Positions 15,832-21,367 of a stretch of DNA of 21,367 bases are shown here, piece after piece. The stretch's first letter is position 1. Every line of letters begins with the position of its first letter. Under the pieces are notes generated by a model, which worked only from the letters and a program-made list of their open reading frames with translations, was not told the DNA's origin and ran no database searches. This stretch comes from JAEUJM01 sp044221555. GTDB taxonomy: Bacteria; Actinomycetota; Acidimicrobiia; Acidimicrobiales; DATDAH01. The stretch lies in the NCBI GenBank assembly GCA_044221555.1, contig JBGAOY010000042.1, forward strand, positions 1 to 21,367, read 5' to 3'. Position numbers and translations under genes: made by a program.

Positions 15832-18410
15832 GGGGCCACCGCCCAGTGCAGGTTGAACTGCCCGTTGTCGTCGTGGTAGCCGCCCACGGCCACGTGGTAG
15901 GTGGTGCCGGCAACCACGGCGACGCTGACCGAGCTGCTCAGGAAGTCGCAGGCGTCGTCGTTCCCGCCGACGACGGTGAGCGCGTCCACCGCCGCGCCGG
16001 TGTAGACGTCGAGGGTGGTGTCGTACGCCGAGTGGTCACAGGTGTCGAAGGTGACCGAACCGGTCGCCGGCGCGGTCCACGTGTACCAGACCGAGTGGGT
16101 GCTGTCGCCGGTGTGGGCCGGCTCACCGGCCTCGACGGTGGACAGCGCCGTGGTGCCGGCCACGGTGCCCGACGGGCCCGTCAGCGCCGCGGCGTCGGCG
16201 AAGAAGTCGTTGTCGGGCCCGGGGGCGGTGTTGGTGAAGGTGCACGTCACCCGGTCGCCGGCGGCGAGCGTGATCGACGCCTGCCGTCCACCGAGGTCGG
16301 TGGTGGCGCCACCGTCGCAGCCCAGCGCGGTGAGCGGCCCGTGTGACGGGTCCTGGACGACGGTGTAGGTGCCCGGCGCCAGGCCGGTCACCGCCGTCCG
16401 GTCGGCCAGCGTCGGGTCCTGGTCGTCGTCGAGGAGGACGGCCCGGCAGCTCCCACCGCTGCGGCACACCTGGAAGCCGAAGTCGGCGGGATGGCCGGGC
16501 CGGGTGTCCTGCACCACCGTGATCGCGGTGGTCGAGTTGGTGAAGGTGCAGGTGGTGGCCTCGTTGCGGCCGACGGTCACCACGACCCGCCGGTGGGCCC
16601 GGTCGACCTGCTCACCGGTGTCGCAGCGCAGGTCGTCGAGCACCCACCGGTCGGCGGGGGCCTGGGTCACCGTGTAGGTGCCCGGGGTGAGACGGGCGAA
16701 GAGCTTGCGGTTCGATCGCGCCGGATCGGCGTCGTCGTCGAGGCGGAAGTCCACGCAGGAGCGGGGCCCGGGCCCGCAACGGCGGAACTGGAAGTCGCGG
16801 GCGGCGTCGGGCAGCGAGTCCGCGACGATGGCGAGCGCCGACGTGCCCTCCCGGAACGTGCAGGTCACGGCCTCGTCGGCCGCCAGCGTGATGGTGGCCC
16901 GCCGGTCCGGCCGGCTGACGCTCTCGCCCGTGTCGCACGTGATGGACCGCAGCTTCCATCCCTCGGCCGGGTCCTGGGTGACCGTGTAGGTGCCGGGGGC
17001 CAGCCGCGCCGAGCGGTTCCGGTCGGCCCGCGTGGCGTTGCCGTCGTCGTCGAGCGAGAAGCCGCGACACGTGCCGGGCGTGGGCGTCACCGGGCACAGC
17101 TGGAAGGTGAAGTCCCTGGCCGCGTCCGGTGTGGCGTCCACCACGGTGGTGATGGACGGTCGCGGCAGCTGGTACGAGGCATTGAGCAGCCGGTTGGGGC
17201 TGCCCGCTCTGGCGTCCACCACCTTGTCGGGGGTGGCCGCGCCGAGGATGGCGTCGGTCACCTGGGCGGGCGTGGCGGTGGGGTCGAGGGACAGGTAGCG
17301 GGCGGCGACGCCGGCCACGTGGGGGGTGGCCATTGAGGTGCCGTCCCAGGTGGCCACCCCGGTGTCGGAGGTGCCGAGCGACGAGGTGATCCCCACGCCG
17401 GGTGCGAAGAGGTCGACGCACGTGCCGTAGTTGGAGAAGTCGGCCCGGGTGTCGGCGCGGTCGACCGCGGCCACGGTGAGCGCCTCCGGGGCGCCGGCGG
17501 GCGAGCTCTGGCAGGCGTCCTGGGGTCGACCGATCAGGTCACCGTTGCCGGCGGCGACCGCGTAGGTCACGCCCGAGGCCACCGAGTTGGCCAGCGCCGC
17601 GTTGGTGGCGGCGTCGGCCCCGCCCCCGAGGCTCATGTTGGCCACGGCGGGGTGCTGGGCGTTGGCGGTCACCCAGTCCATGCCCGCGATCACCTGGGCA
17701 TCGGTGCCCGAGCCCGAGCAGTCGAGCACGCGCACCGCCACCAGGTGGGCGGCCTTGGCGACCCCGTAGGTCGTCCCGGCCGCGGTGCCCGCCACGTGGG
17801 TGCCGTGGCCGTGGCAGTCCTGGCCGTTCTGGCCGTCACCGACCGTGTCGGTCCCGATGGTCGCCCGACCGCCGAGGTCGACGTGGGTGGTGCGGATGCC
17901 GGTGTCGATGACGTAGACGGTCACCCCCGCACCCGCCTCGTCGTTCGCGTAGGTGTACGAGTCGTCCAGCGGCAGGTCCCGCTGGTCGATCCGGTCGAGG
18001 CCCCACGAGGGCGGCTGGCTCTGCGTGTCGGTCAGGTGGACCTGGCCGTTCTCCTGGACCGCGGCCACCCGGGGGTCGAGGCTGAGCTCGAGCGCCTCGG
18101 CTTCGGTGAGGGAGGCGGCGAACCCGACCAGTGCCGCCGTGTAGGTGAACAGCACCTCCCCGCCATGCTGCGACGACAGCGCGGTGGCGGTCGCCTCCAC
18201 GCGGGGCGCGGTGACCGCGCCGTCGCGGAAGGTGACGATGTACTCGCCGTCGACCGCGTCGGCCACGGTGGCGATGCGGCCCTCCGGGCCCGACGGGGGC
18301 GCCGGCGCGGGCGCGGCGGCGGTCGCCGTCACGGCCAGGAGGCCCGTGACGGTGGCCAGTGCGGCAAGGGTGGCGACGATGACGCGGCGGAGTCGGTGCG
18401 TTCGGTGCAT
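15828..18410 (-). CDS. Secreted subtilisin-like serine protease (S8A), tandem sister copy
   Basis: 860 aa from the ATG at 18410-18408, set by a GGAGG site 7 nt upstream (within GGGAGGGG). A longer in-frame reading upstream overlaps the preceding regulator and lacks protein-like character. Signal peptide about 1-33 (RRVIVATLAALATVTGLLAV), I9 propeptide about 56-124 (EYIVTFRDGAVT), catalytic domain about 135-415. The triad is D169 (YVIDTGIRTTH), H202 (GHGTHVAGT) and S359 (GTSMATPHVAG), with oxyanion N289. Three prealbumin-like repeats (about 418-521, 526-624, 628-727) and a PPC-like domain (733-860) follow. Domain order matches the downstream protease exactly, so the pair arose by duplication. 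It lies 91 bp downstream of a BTAD-AAA regulator, and that gap holds two 11-bp direct repeats. Likely a regulated extracellular protease; the target is unknown. Confidence 0.92.
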   Translation of the reverse strand: MHRTHRLRRVIVATLAALATVTGLLAVTATAAAPAPAPPSGPEGRIATVADAVDGEYIVTFRDGAVTAPRVEATATALSSQHGGEVLFTYTAALVGFAASLTEAEALELSLDPRVAAVQENGQVHLTDTQSQPPSWGLDRIDQRDLPLDDSYTYANDEAGAGVTVYVIDTGIRTTHVDLGGRATIGTDTVGDGQNGQDCHGHGTHVAGTAAGTTYGVAKAAHLVAVRVLDCSGSGTDAQVIAGMDWVTANAQHPAVANMSLGGGADAATNAALANSVASGVTYAVAAGNGDLIGRPQDACQSSPAGAPEALTVAAVDRADTRADFSNYGTCVDLFAPGVGITSSLGTSDTGVATWDGTSMATPHVAGVAARYLSLDPTATPAQVTDAILGAATPDKVVDARAGSPNRLLNASYQLPRPSITTVVDATPDAARDFTFQLCPVTPTPGTCRGFSLDDDGNATRADRNRSARLAPGTYTVTQDPAEGWKLRSITCDTGESVSRPDRRATITLAADEAVTCTFREGTSALAIVADSLPDAARDFQFRRCGPGPRSCVDFRLDDDADPARSNRKLFARLTPGTYTVTQAPADRWVLDDLRCDTGEQVDRAHRRVVVTVGRNEATTCTFTNSTTAITVVQDTRPGHPADFGFQVCRSGGSCRAVLLDDDQDPTLADRTAVTGLAPGTYTVVQDPSHGPLTALGCDGGATTDLGGRQASITLAAGDRVTCTFTNTAPGPDNDFFADAAALTGPSGTVAGTTALSTVEAGEPAHTGDSTHSVWYTWTAPATGSVTFDTCDHSAYDTTLDVYTGAAVDALTVVGGNDDACDFLSSSVSVAVVAGTTYHVAVGGYHDDNGQFNLHWAVAP
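16230..17159 (-). repeat. Three tandem prealbumin-like repeats in the upstream protease
   Basis: Three units of about 100 codons with the same pattern as in the sister gene (F-F-C...C, FSLDDDGNA or RLDDDADPA, LAPGTYTVTQ, C-TG, CTF). The repeats are more diverged from each other here than in the downstream copy; the second lacks the RCRGTRC form (RRCGPGPRSC instead). Confidence 0.75.
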
Positions 18411-18415
18411 GAGGG

Positions 18416-18423
18416 CCCCTCCC
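18416..18423 (-). promoter_or_regulatory. Shine-Dalgarno of the first protease
   Basis: GGGAGGGG on the minus strand places its GGAGG core 7 nt before the ATG at 18410. It decides this start over a much longer in-frame reading that would begin at 18662 inside the regulator gene. Confidence 0.65.
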
Positions 18424-18439
18424 AAGGCGGTGCCCGCGC

Positions 18440-18461
18440 CGCGTGCCGGTCGGCCGGCGCG
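18440..18461 (-). other. Leader hairpin before the first protease
   Basis: On the minus strand CGCGCCGG-ccga-CCGG(CA)CGCG can form an 8-bp stem with a 2-nt bulge and a 4-nt loop, 29 nt before the ATG. In DNA this GC-rich such stems are common by chance, so a regulatory role is only possible. Confidence 0.25.
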
Positions 18462-18485
18462 GGCCTCGGCCAGCATGCGCCGCGG

Positions 18486-18507
18486 GGGTTGCAGCGGGGT
18501 TTCAGCG
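18486..18507 (-). promoter_or_regulatory. Candidate regulator-binding site: tandem 11-bp direct repeat
   Basis: Plus strand GGGTTGCAGCG (18486-18496) is followed directly by GGGTTTCAGCG (18497-18507), 10 of 11 positions identical. On the minus strand this reads CGCTGAAACCC-CGCTGCAACCC, and it overlaps the TGA of the regulator gene (18504-18502). It lies about 75 bp before the protease ATG. The 11-bp period is what OmpR/PhoB-type and SARP winged helices recognise. Binding by the adjacent regulator is inference. Confidence 0.45.
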
Positions 18508-20499
18508 GCCTCGCTCGGGCGTTGCTGCTGCTCCGGTGGCCAGGCGGGCCTCGATCCGCGAGCGGCGGGCGTTCGACAGGTGGTCGAGCGCGACCAGCCG
18601 GTCGACCTCGGAGAGGAAGCGGTAGGTGTCGGCCGCCGGTCCCTCCTCGACCAACCGGGCATCCATCGCCTGCTCGAGGCCGGCGAGGGCGTCGTCCTCC
18701 CCGAGCCCGGCGCCCCTGGCCACCCGGGCGAGGGTGAAGGTCGGGCCGATCAGCGCGCCCGTGAGCACCACCGCCACCACGTCGGGTGCCTGCGCATCGA
18801 GACGCTCGTCCACCGCCAGGCGCAGCGAGTGGGGGACGCCGAGGGCCGCCACCACACCCGCGATCCCGGCGGTGGGGGGGACGGCGGTGGCCGCGGCCGC
18901 CCCGTCGCTCAGGTGGGCGGCGTACTCCACCAGCGCCCGAGGGTTGCCGCCCAGCTCGCTCACCAGCCGGTCGAGCGTGGTGTCCCCGATCGACCGCGCC
19001 AGGGTGCCGAGCTGGCCCACGAGCAGCGCCCGACCCTCCGCCGGGCCCAGCGCCTCGACCACCATGCGGTCGTTGACGTCGAGGCGCTCGACGTGTCGGT
19101 GGAGCTCAGCCAGCCCCGGGGGGCTGTCGTAGCCGCGCTGGGTGAGGACCAGGGCCAGGACGATCATCGGCTGGGTCATCGGCAGGGGACGGTTGCCCAT
19201 CTGGCGGAAGAGCGTGATCGTCTCGGCACCGGCCCACTGGGCGTCGTCGAGCACCAGCAGGAGGGGCACATCGAGCGACGTGTCGAACAGGTACCCGGCC
19301 ACCTGGCCCGCGAACTCGAAGGTGGCCGGCGAGCCCGGCCCGAGGTCGCCTGCCGGCAAGGGCACCCCCACGGCCGACGCCGCCGGCAACAGCGCCGACA
19401 GCCCGGCGCCGGGCGCGCAGCGCGCCGCCACCACTCGGCCCCCCTCGCGGCGGGCCAGGTCGGCCAGCTCGGCGGCCAGGCGGGTCTTGCCCACCCCCTG
19501 GTCGCCGTCGATGAACACCACACCACCCGTGCGCAACCGGTTGACGTCACGCCAGCGGCCGACGAGGCGGGCCAGCTCGGCCTGGCGCCCGATCAGCGGC
19601 ACCTCGAGTTGTTGGTCCACCCAGACCACGTGCGGCGCCATCGGGTCGCGGGGAGGGCGGTCCCCCTGCCCGCCGGGGCCCCCGACACCGCCGGGCGCCC
19701 CCGCCCTCGGCGTCACGACGTCGAGCGACGGGTCGTGGGCCAGCACGGCCGATTCGAGCCGCTGCAGGTCGGGGCCCGGCTCGATGCCCAGCTCGGCCAG
19801 TGCGGCGCGCGCCCGCTGGTAGGCCCGCAGGGCGTCGGCCTGGCGGCCGGTGCGGTAGAGGGCGACCATGAGCTGGGCCCACCGCCGCTCGCGCAGCGGA
19901 TCGTCGACGACCAAGGCCTCGACCCGTGCGATCACCGCCTGGTCGTGGCCGAGGGCCAACTCGGCGTCGGCCAGGGTGTCGAGCGCCTCGGCCCGCAGCG
20001 ACGCGAGCCGCGAGCCCTCGGCCAGGCCGGTCGGCGAGCCGGCGATGTCGACCAGCGGGTCGCCGCGCCACAGGGCGAGGGCCTGGCTGACGCGGTCGCG
20101 GGCGGCGGCGGCGGACTCGGCGCCCTCGGGGACCAGCCGGCGGCCTTCGGCGACCAGGTCGGCGAAGCGGGTCGCGTCGACCAGGTGGGGGTCGACCGCG
20201 AGGCGGTAGCCACCCGGGACGGTCTCGACCAGGTCCCGCGCCGCCGGGCCGAGCGCGGCGACGAGGCGCTGACGCACCCGCGACACGGTGACCACCAGGT
20301 TCTGGCCGTTCCCGTCCCCCGACGACTCTCCCCAGACGTCGGCGCCGAGCGCGGTGCTGGTGGCGGGATGCCCTGCTCGCGCCGCCAGCGCGACCACGAC
20401 CGCCCGCTCGGTGCGACCCGGCAGGGGCACTGGCGTGCCAGCGTTCGCGACCTGCAGCGGGCCGAGGATCCCCACCGTCAGCGCCGACCAGTCGGTCAC
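18502..20499 (-). CDS. AfsR/SARP-like BTAD-AAA transcriptional regulator (third copy)
   Basis: 665 aa from the GTG at 20499-20497, chosen because the winged helix starts right there (LTVGILGPLQVANAG, as in the paralogues) and TACACT lies 7 nt upstream. Winged helix about 7-102 with recognition helix NGQNLVVTVSRVRQRL, clearly different from the SWRK-type helix of the other two regulators. BTAD about 107-262 (LWRGDPLVDIAGSP; LRERRWAQLMVALYRTGRQ). A Gly/Pro-rich linker (266-286) leads to the AAA module from about 300 (PLIGRQAELARLVGRW), with Walker A GDQGVGKT at 332-339 and Walker B LLLVLDDAQWAG from 413. There is no C-terminal TPR tail. Same strand and directly upstream of the two proteases, it probably activates them; a shared transcript is also possible because only 91 bp separate regulator and protease. 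Confidence 0.9.
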   Translation of the reverse strand: MTDWSALTVGILGPLQVANAGTPVPLPGRTERAVVVALAARAGHPATSTALGADVWGESSGDGNGQNLVVTVSRVRQRLVAALGPAARDLVETVPGGYRLAVDPHLVDATRFADLVAEGRRLVPEGAESAAAARDRVSQALALWRGDPLVDIAGSPTGLAEGSRLASLRAEALDTLADAELALGHDQAVIARVEALVVDDPLRERRWAQLMVALYRTGRQADALRAYQRARAALAELGIEPGPDLQRLESAVLAHDPSLDVVTPRAGAPGGVGGPGGQGDRPPRDPMAPHVVWVDQQLEVPLIGRQAELARLVGRWRDVNRLRTGGVVFIDGDQGVGKTRLAAELADLARREGGRVVAARCAPGAGLSALLPAASAVGVPLPAGDLGPGSPATFEFAGQVAGYLFDTSLDVPLLLVLDDAQWAGAETITLFRQMGNRPLPMTQPMIVLALVLTQRGYDSPPGLAELHRHVERLDVNDRMVVEALGPAEGRALLVGQLGTLARSIGDTTLDRLVSELGGNPRALVEYAAHLSDGAAAATAVPPTAGIAGVVAALGVPHSLRLAVDERLDAQAPDVVAVVLTGALIGPTFTLARVARGAGLGEDDALAGLEQAMDARLVEEGPAADTYRFLSEVDRLVALDHLSNARRSRIEARLATGAAATPERGR

Positions 20500-20506
20500 C
20501 CGGCGG

Positions 20507-20512
20507 AGTGTA
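20507..20512 (-). promoter_or_regulatory. Candidate -10 element, leaderless start of the third regulator
   Basis: TACACT on the minus strand is followed by 7 nt (CCGCCGG) and the GTG at 20499, again the leaderless geometry. It lies just past the hairpin that seems to end the preceding gene. No -35 box is recognised. Confidence 0.42.
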
Positions 20513-20533
20513 CGGGTGCGGGCTGCGCCGCGT

Positions 20534-20562
20534 CCCGGCCGGCCGGCCGTCGGCCAGCCGGG
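20534..20562 (-). terminator. Strong GC hairpin after the PPC-domain gene
   Basis: On the minus strand CCCGGCTGGCC and GGCCGGCCGGG form an 11-bp stem (one G-U pair) around a 7-nt loop, 22 nt past the stop of the PPC-domain gene and before the regulator promoter. It has no T-tract, like many actinobacterial terminators. Confidence 0.5.
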
Positions 20563-20584
20563 CATGTGGGACGCTCAGATCAGA

Positions 20585-21367
20585 TCAGGCGGGGGCCCGG
20601 TGCAGTGTCACCGCCCCGGTCGCCCGGCCGTAGCCGTCGACCACGATGCGGTAGGTCGTGCCCGCGGTCGCCGCGAACGACAGCGAGCTCTGGTAGCCGC
20701 ACGACCCGTCGTCGTTGGCGGCCACCTCGGTCAGGGCCCCCACGGCGGTGCCGGTGTACACCGCCAACATCGTGTCGAAGCTGCTCCCGCAGGTGTCCAG
20801 GTCGACCTGACCCGTGGCGGACGCGGTCCACGAGTACCAGATCGAGGTGCCGCCCGAGTGGCCGGTGTGGTCCGGCTCGCCCGCCTCCTTCGTCGCCAGC
20901 GCGTTCGACGCCGTGGTGGTCCCGCTGGTCCCCTGCAGCACCTCGGCGACGGCGAAGTCGTCGTTGTCCGGCCGGGCGTTCGTGCTCCAGTTGAGGCTGA
21001 AGTCGCCGGTCGCCCCTTCGTAGCCGGCCACCGATATCCGGTAGGTCGTGCCCGCGGTGACGGCCAACTCGACGACGCTGGTCACCGGCGAACCGAACGC
21101 GCCGCACGGCGTGTCGTCGTTGCCCGCCAGGGTGGTGAGCGCGTCCACCCGCTCGCCGGTGTACACGGCGAGCATGGTGTCGATCACGCTGCCGCAGGTG
21201 TCGAAGCGCATCCGCGTGGTGGTCGGCGCGGTCCACCGGTACCAGACCGAGCGGGTGCTGGGCTCGCCGGCGATGTCGGGCTCGCCCGGCTCGGTGCCGG
21301 CGTAGTCGTTGTCGTCGAGCACGTTGCCGGCGCTGCCGGTGATCGCGGTCGCGGCGGCGAAGTCGTC
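20585..21367 (-). CDS. C-terminal part of an exported PPC-domain repeat protein, 5' end beyond window
   Basis: 260 codons from the right edge to the TGA at 20587-20585; the N-terminus is outside. It holds two PPC-like beta-sandwich domains. The first runs from the edge (DDFAAATAITGSAGNV, RSVWYRWTAPTTTRMRFDTC, DTMLAVYTGERVDAL, FSLNWS). The second starts at NDDFAVAEVLQGTSG (TSIWYSWTASATGQVDLDTC, DTMLAVYTGTAVGAL, TAGTTYRIVVDGYGRATG). These modules sit at the C-termini of many secreted enzymes, including the two subtilases in this window, and more copies probably lie upstream. An internal GTG at 21322 is not the true start, because the domain continues in frame to the edge. Function depends on the missing part: it may be another protease or a pure PPC-array surface protein. 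Confidence 0.85.
   Translation of the reverse strand, partial: DDFAAATAITGSAGNVLDDNDYAGTEPGEPDIAGEPSTRSVWYRWTAPTTTRMRFDTCGSVIDTMLAVYTGERVDALTTLAGNDDTPCGAFGSPVTSVVELAVTAGTTYRISVAGYEGATGDFSLNWSTNARPDNDDFAVAEVLQGTSGTTTASNALATKEAGEPDHTGHSGGTSIWYSWTASATGQVDLDTCGSSFDTMLAVYTGTAVGALTEVAANDDGSCGYQSSLSFAATAGTTYRIVVDGYGRATGAVTLHRAPA

Noticed and set aside
16230..17159. Protein-level repeats as a possible mobile or CRISPR-like repeat array
   Set aside because: They are in-frame prealbumin-like domain repeats of about 100 codons inside a protease gene, explained by domain duplication.
18411..18662. An 84-residue N-terminal extension of the first protease
   Set aside because: It would overlap the regulator gene, has no export character, and a good ribosome-binding site and signal peptide mark the ATG at 18410.
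20500..20565. A 22-residue N-terminal extension of the third regulator
   Set aside because: It would run across the terminator-like hairpin and the TACACT promoter hexamer, and the paralogues start right at the winged helix.
18145..20994. A 949-codon plus-strand reading frame opposite the third regulator and the start of the first protease
   Set aside because: The minus strand here encodes clear BTAD-AAA and signal-peptide sequence; the plus-strand product is low-complexity Arg/Ala/Gly text without domains. It is an artefact of very high GC.
1..21367. CRISPR arrays, tRNA/rRNA genes, insertion sequences, phage or toxin-antitoxin genes
   Set aside because: None seen: no regularly spaced identical repeats with unique spacers, no transposase or integrase motifs, and no tRNA-like sequence noticed by eye.

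Overview
The window is very GC-rich DNA with dense coding, GTG starts and start/stop overlaps. It carries a class A penicillin-binding protein next to a DUF5318 zinc protein, an arrangement I know from mycobacteria (Rv0049 beside ponA1). Three large AfsR/SARP-like BTAD-AAA regulators and several repeat-rich exported proteins are also present. Together these suggest an actinomycete, and the expansion of BTAD-AAA regulators with DUF11/PPC surface proteins would fit the class Acidimicrobiia (Iamia-like). That placement is inference, because no rRNA or tRNA gene is present.

Layout. Left arm (1-6392, minus strand): two tandem BTAD-AAA regulators 3 nt apart (6392-4452, then 4448-2490), followed by a DUF11-repeat surface protein (2345 to beyond the left edge). 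Centre: on the plus strand a formylglycine-type sulfatase (6520-8250) and a short type I pantothenate kinase (8348-9049). The kinase converges on panB (9956-9087, minus). Upstream of panB on the minus strand lie a 72-aa zinc-ribbon-like protein (10273-10055), a class A PBP (12591-10270) and the DUF5318 protein (13123-12734). Right arm (13186-21367, minus strand): the C-terminal end of a PPC-domain exported protein (open at the right edge), a terminator-like hairpin, a third BTAD-AAA regulator (20499-18502), and two tandem secreted subtilases (18410-15828 and 15831-13186) that overlap by 4 nt. There is no gene-free stretch above 300 bases.

How it fits together. The centre is housekeeping: pantothenate/CoA synthesis (PanB, CoaA) and peptidoglycan polymerisation (PBP). 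Both arms repeat one theme: a BTAD-AAA regulator immediately upstream, on the same strand, of large exported proteins built from repeat domains. In both arms the gap between regulator and exported protein holds 11-bp-spaced direct repeats, about 75 bp upstream of the target start codon. That is the geometry expected for OmpR/PhoB-type winged helices such as SARP regulators. I propose these as regulator-exoprotein modules with local operators. This is the best candidate in the window for something undescribed, but it is a hypothesis from sequence layout only. Several regulator and housekeeping genes appear to be transcribed as leaderless mRNAs, with a TANNNT hexamer 6-8 nt before a GTG start.
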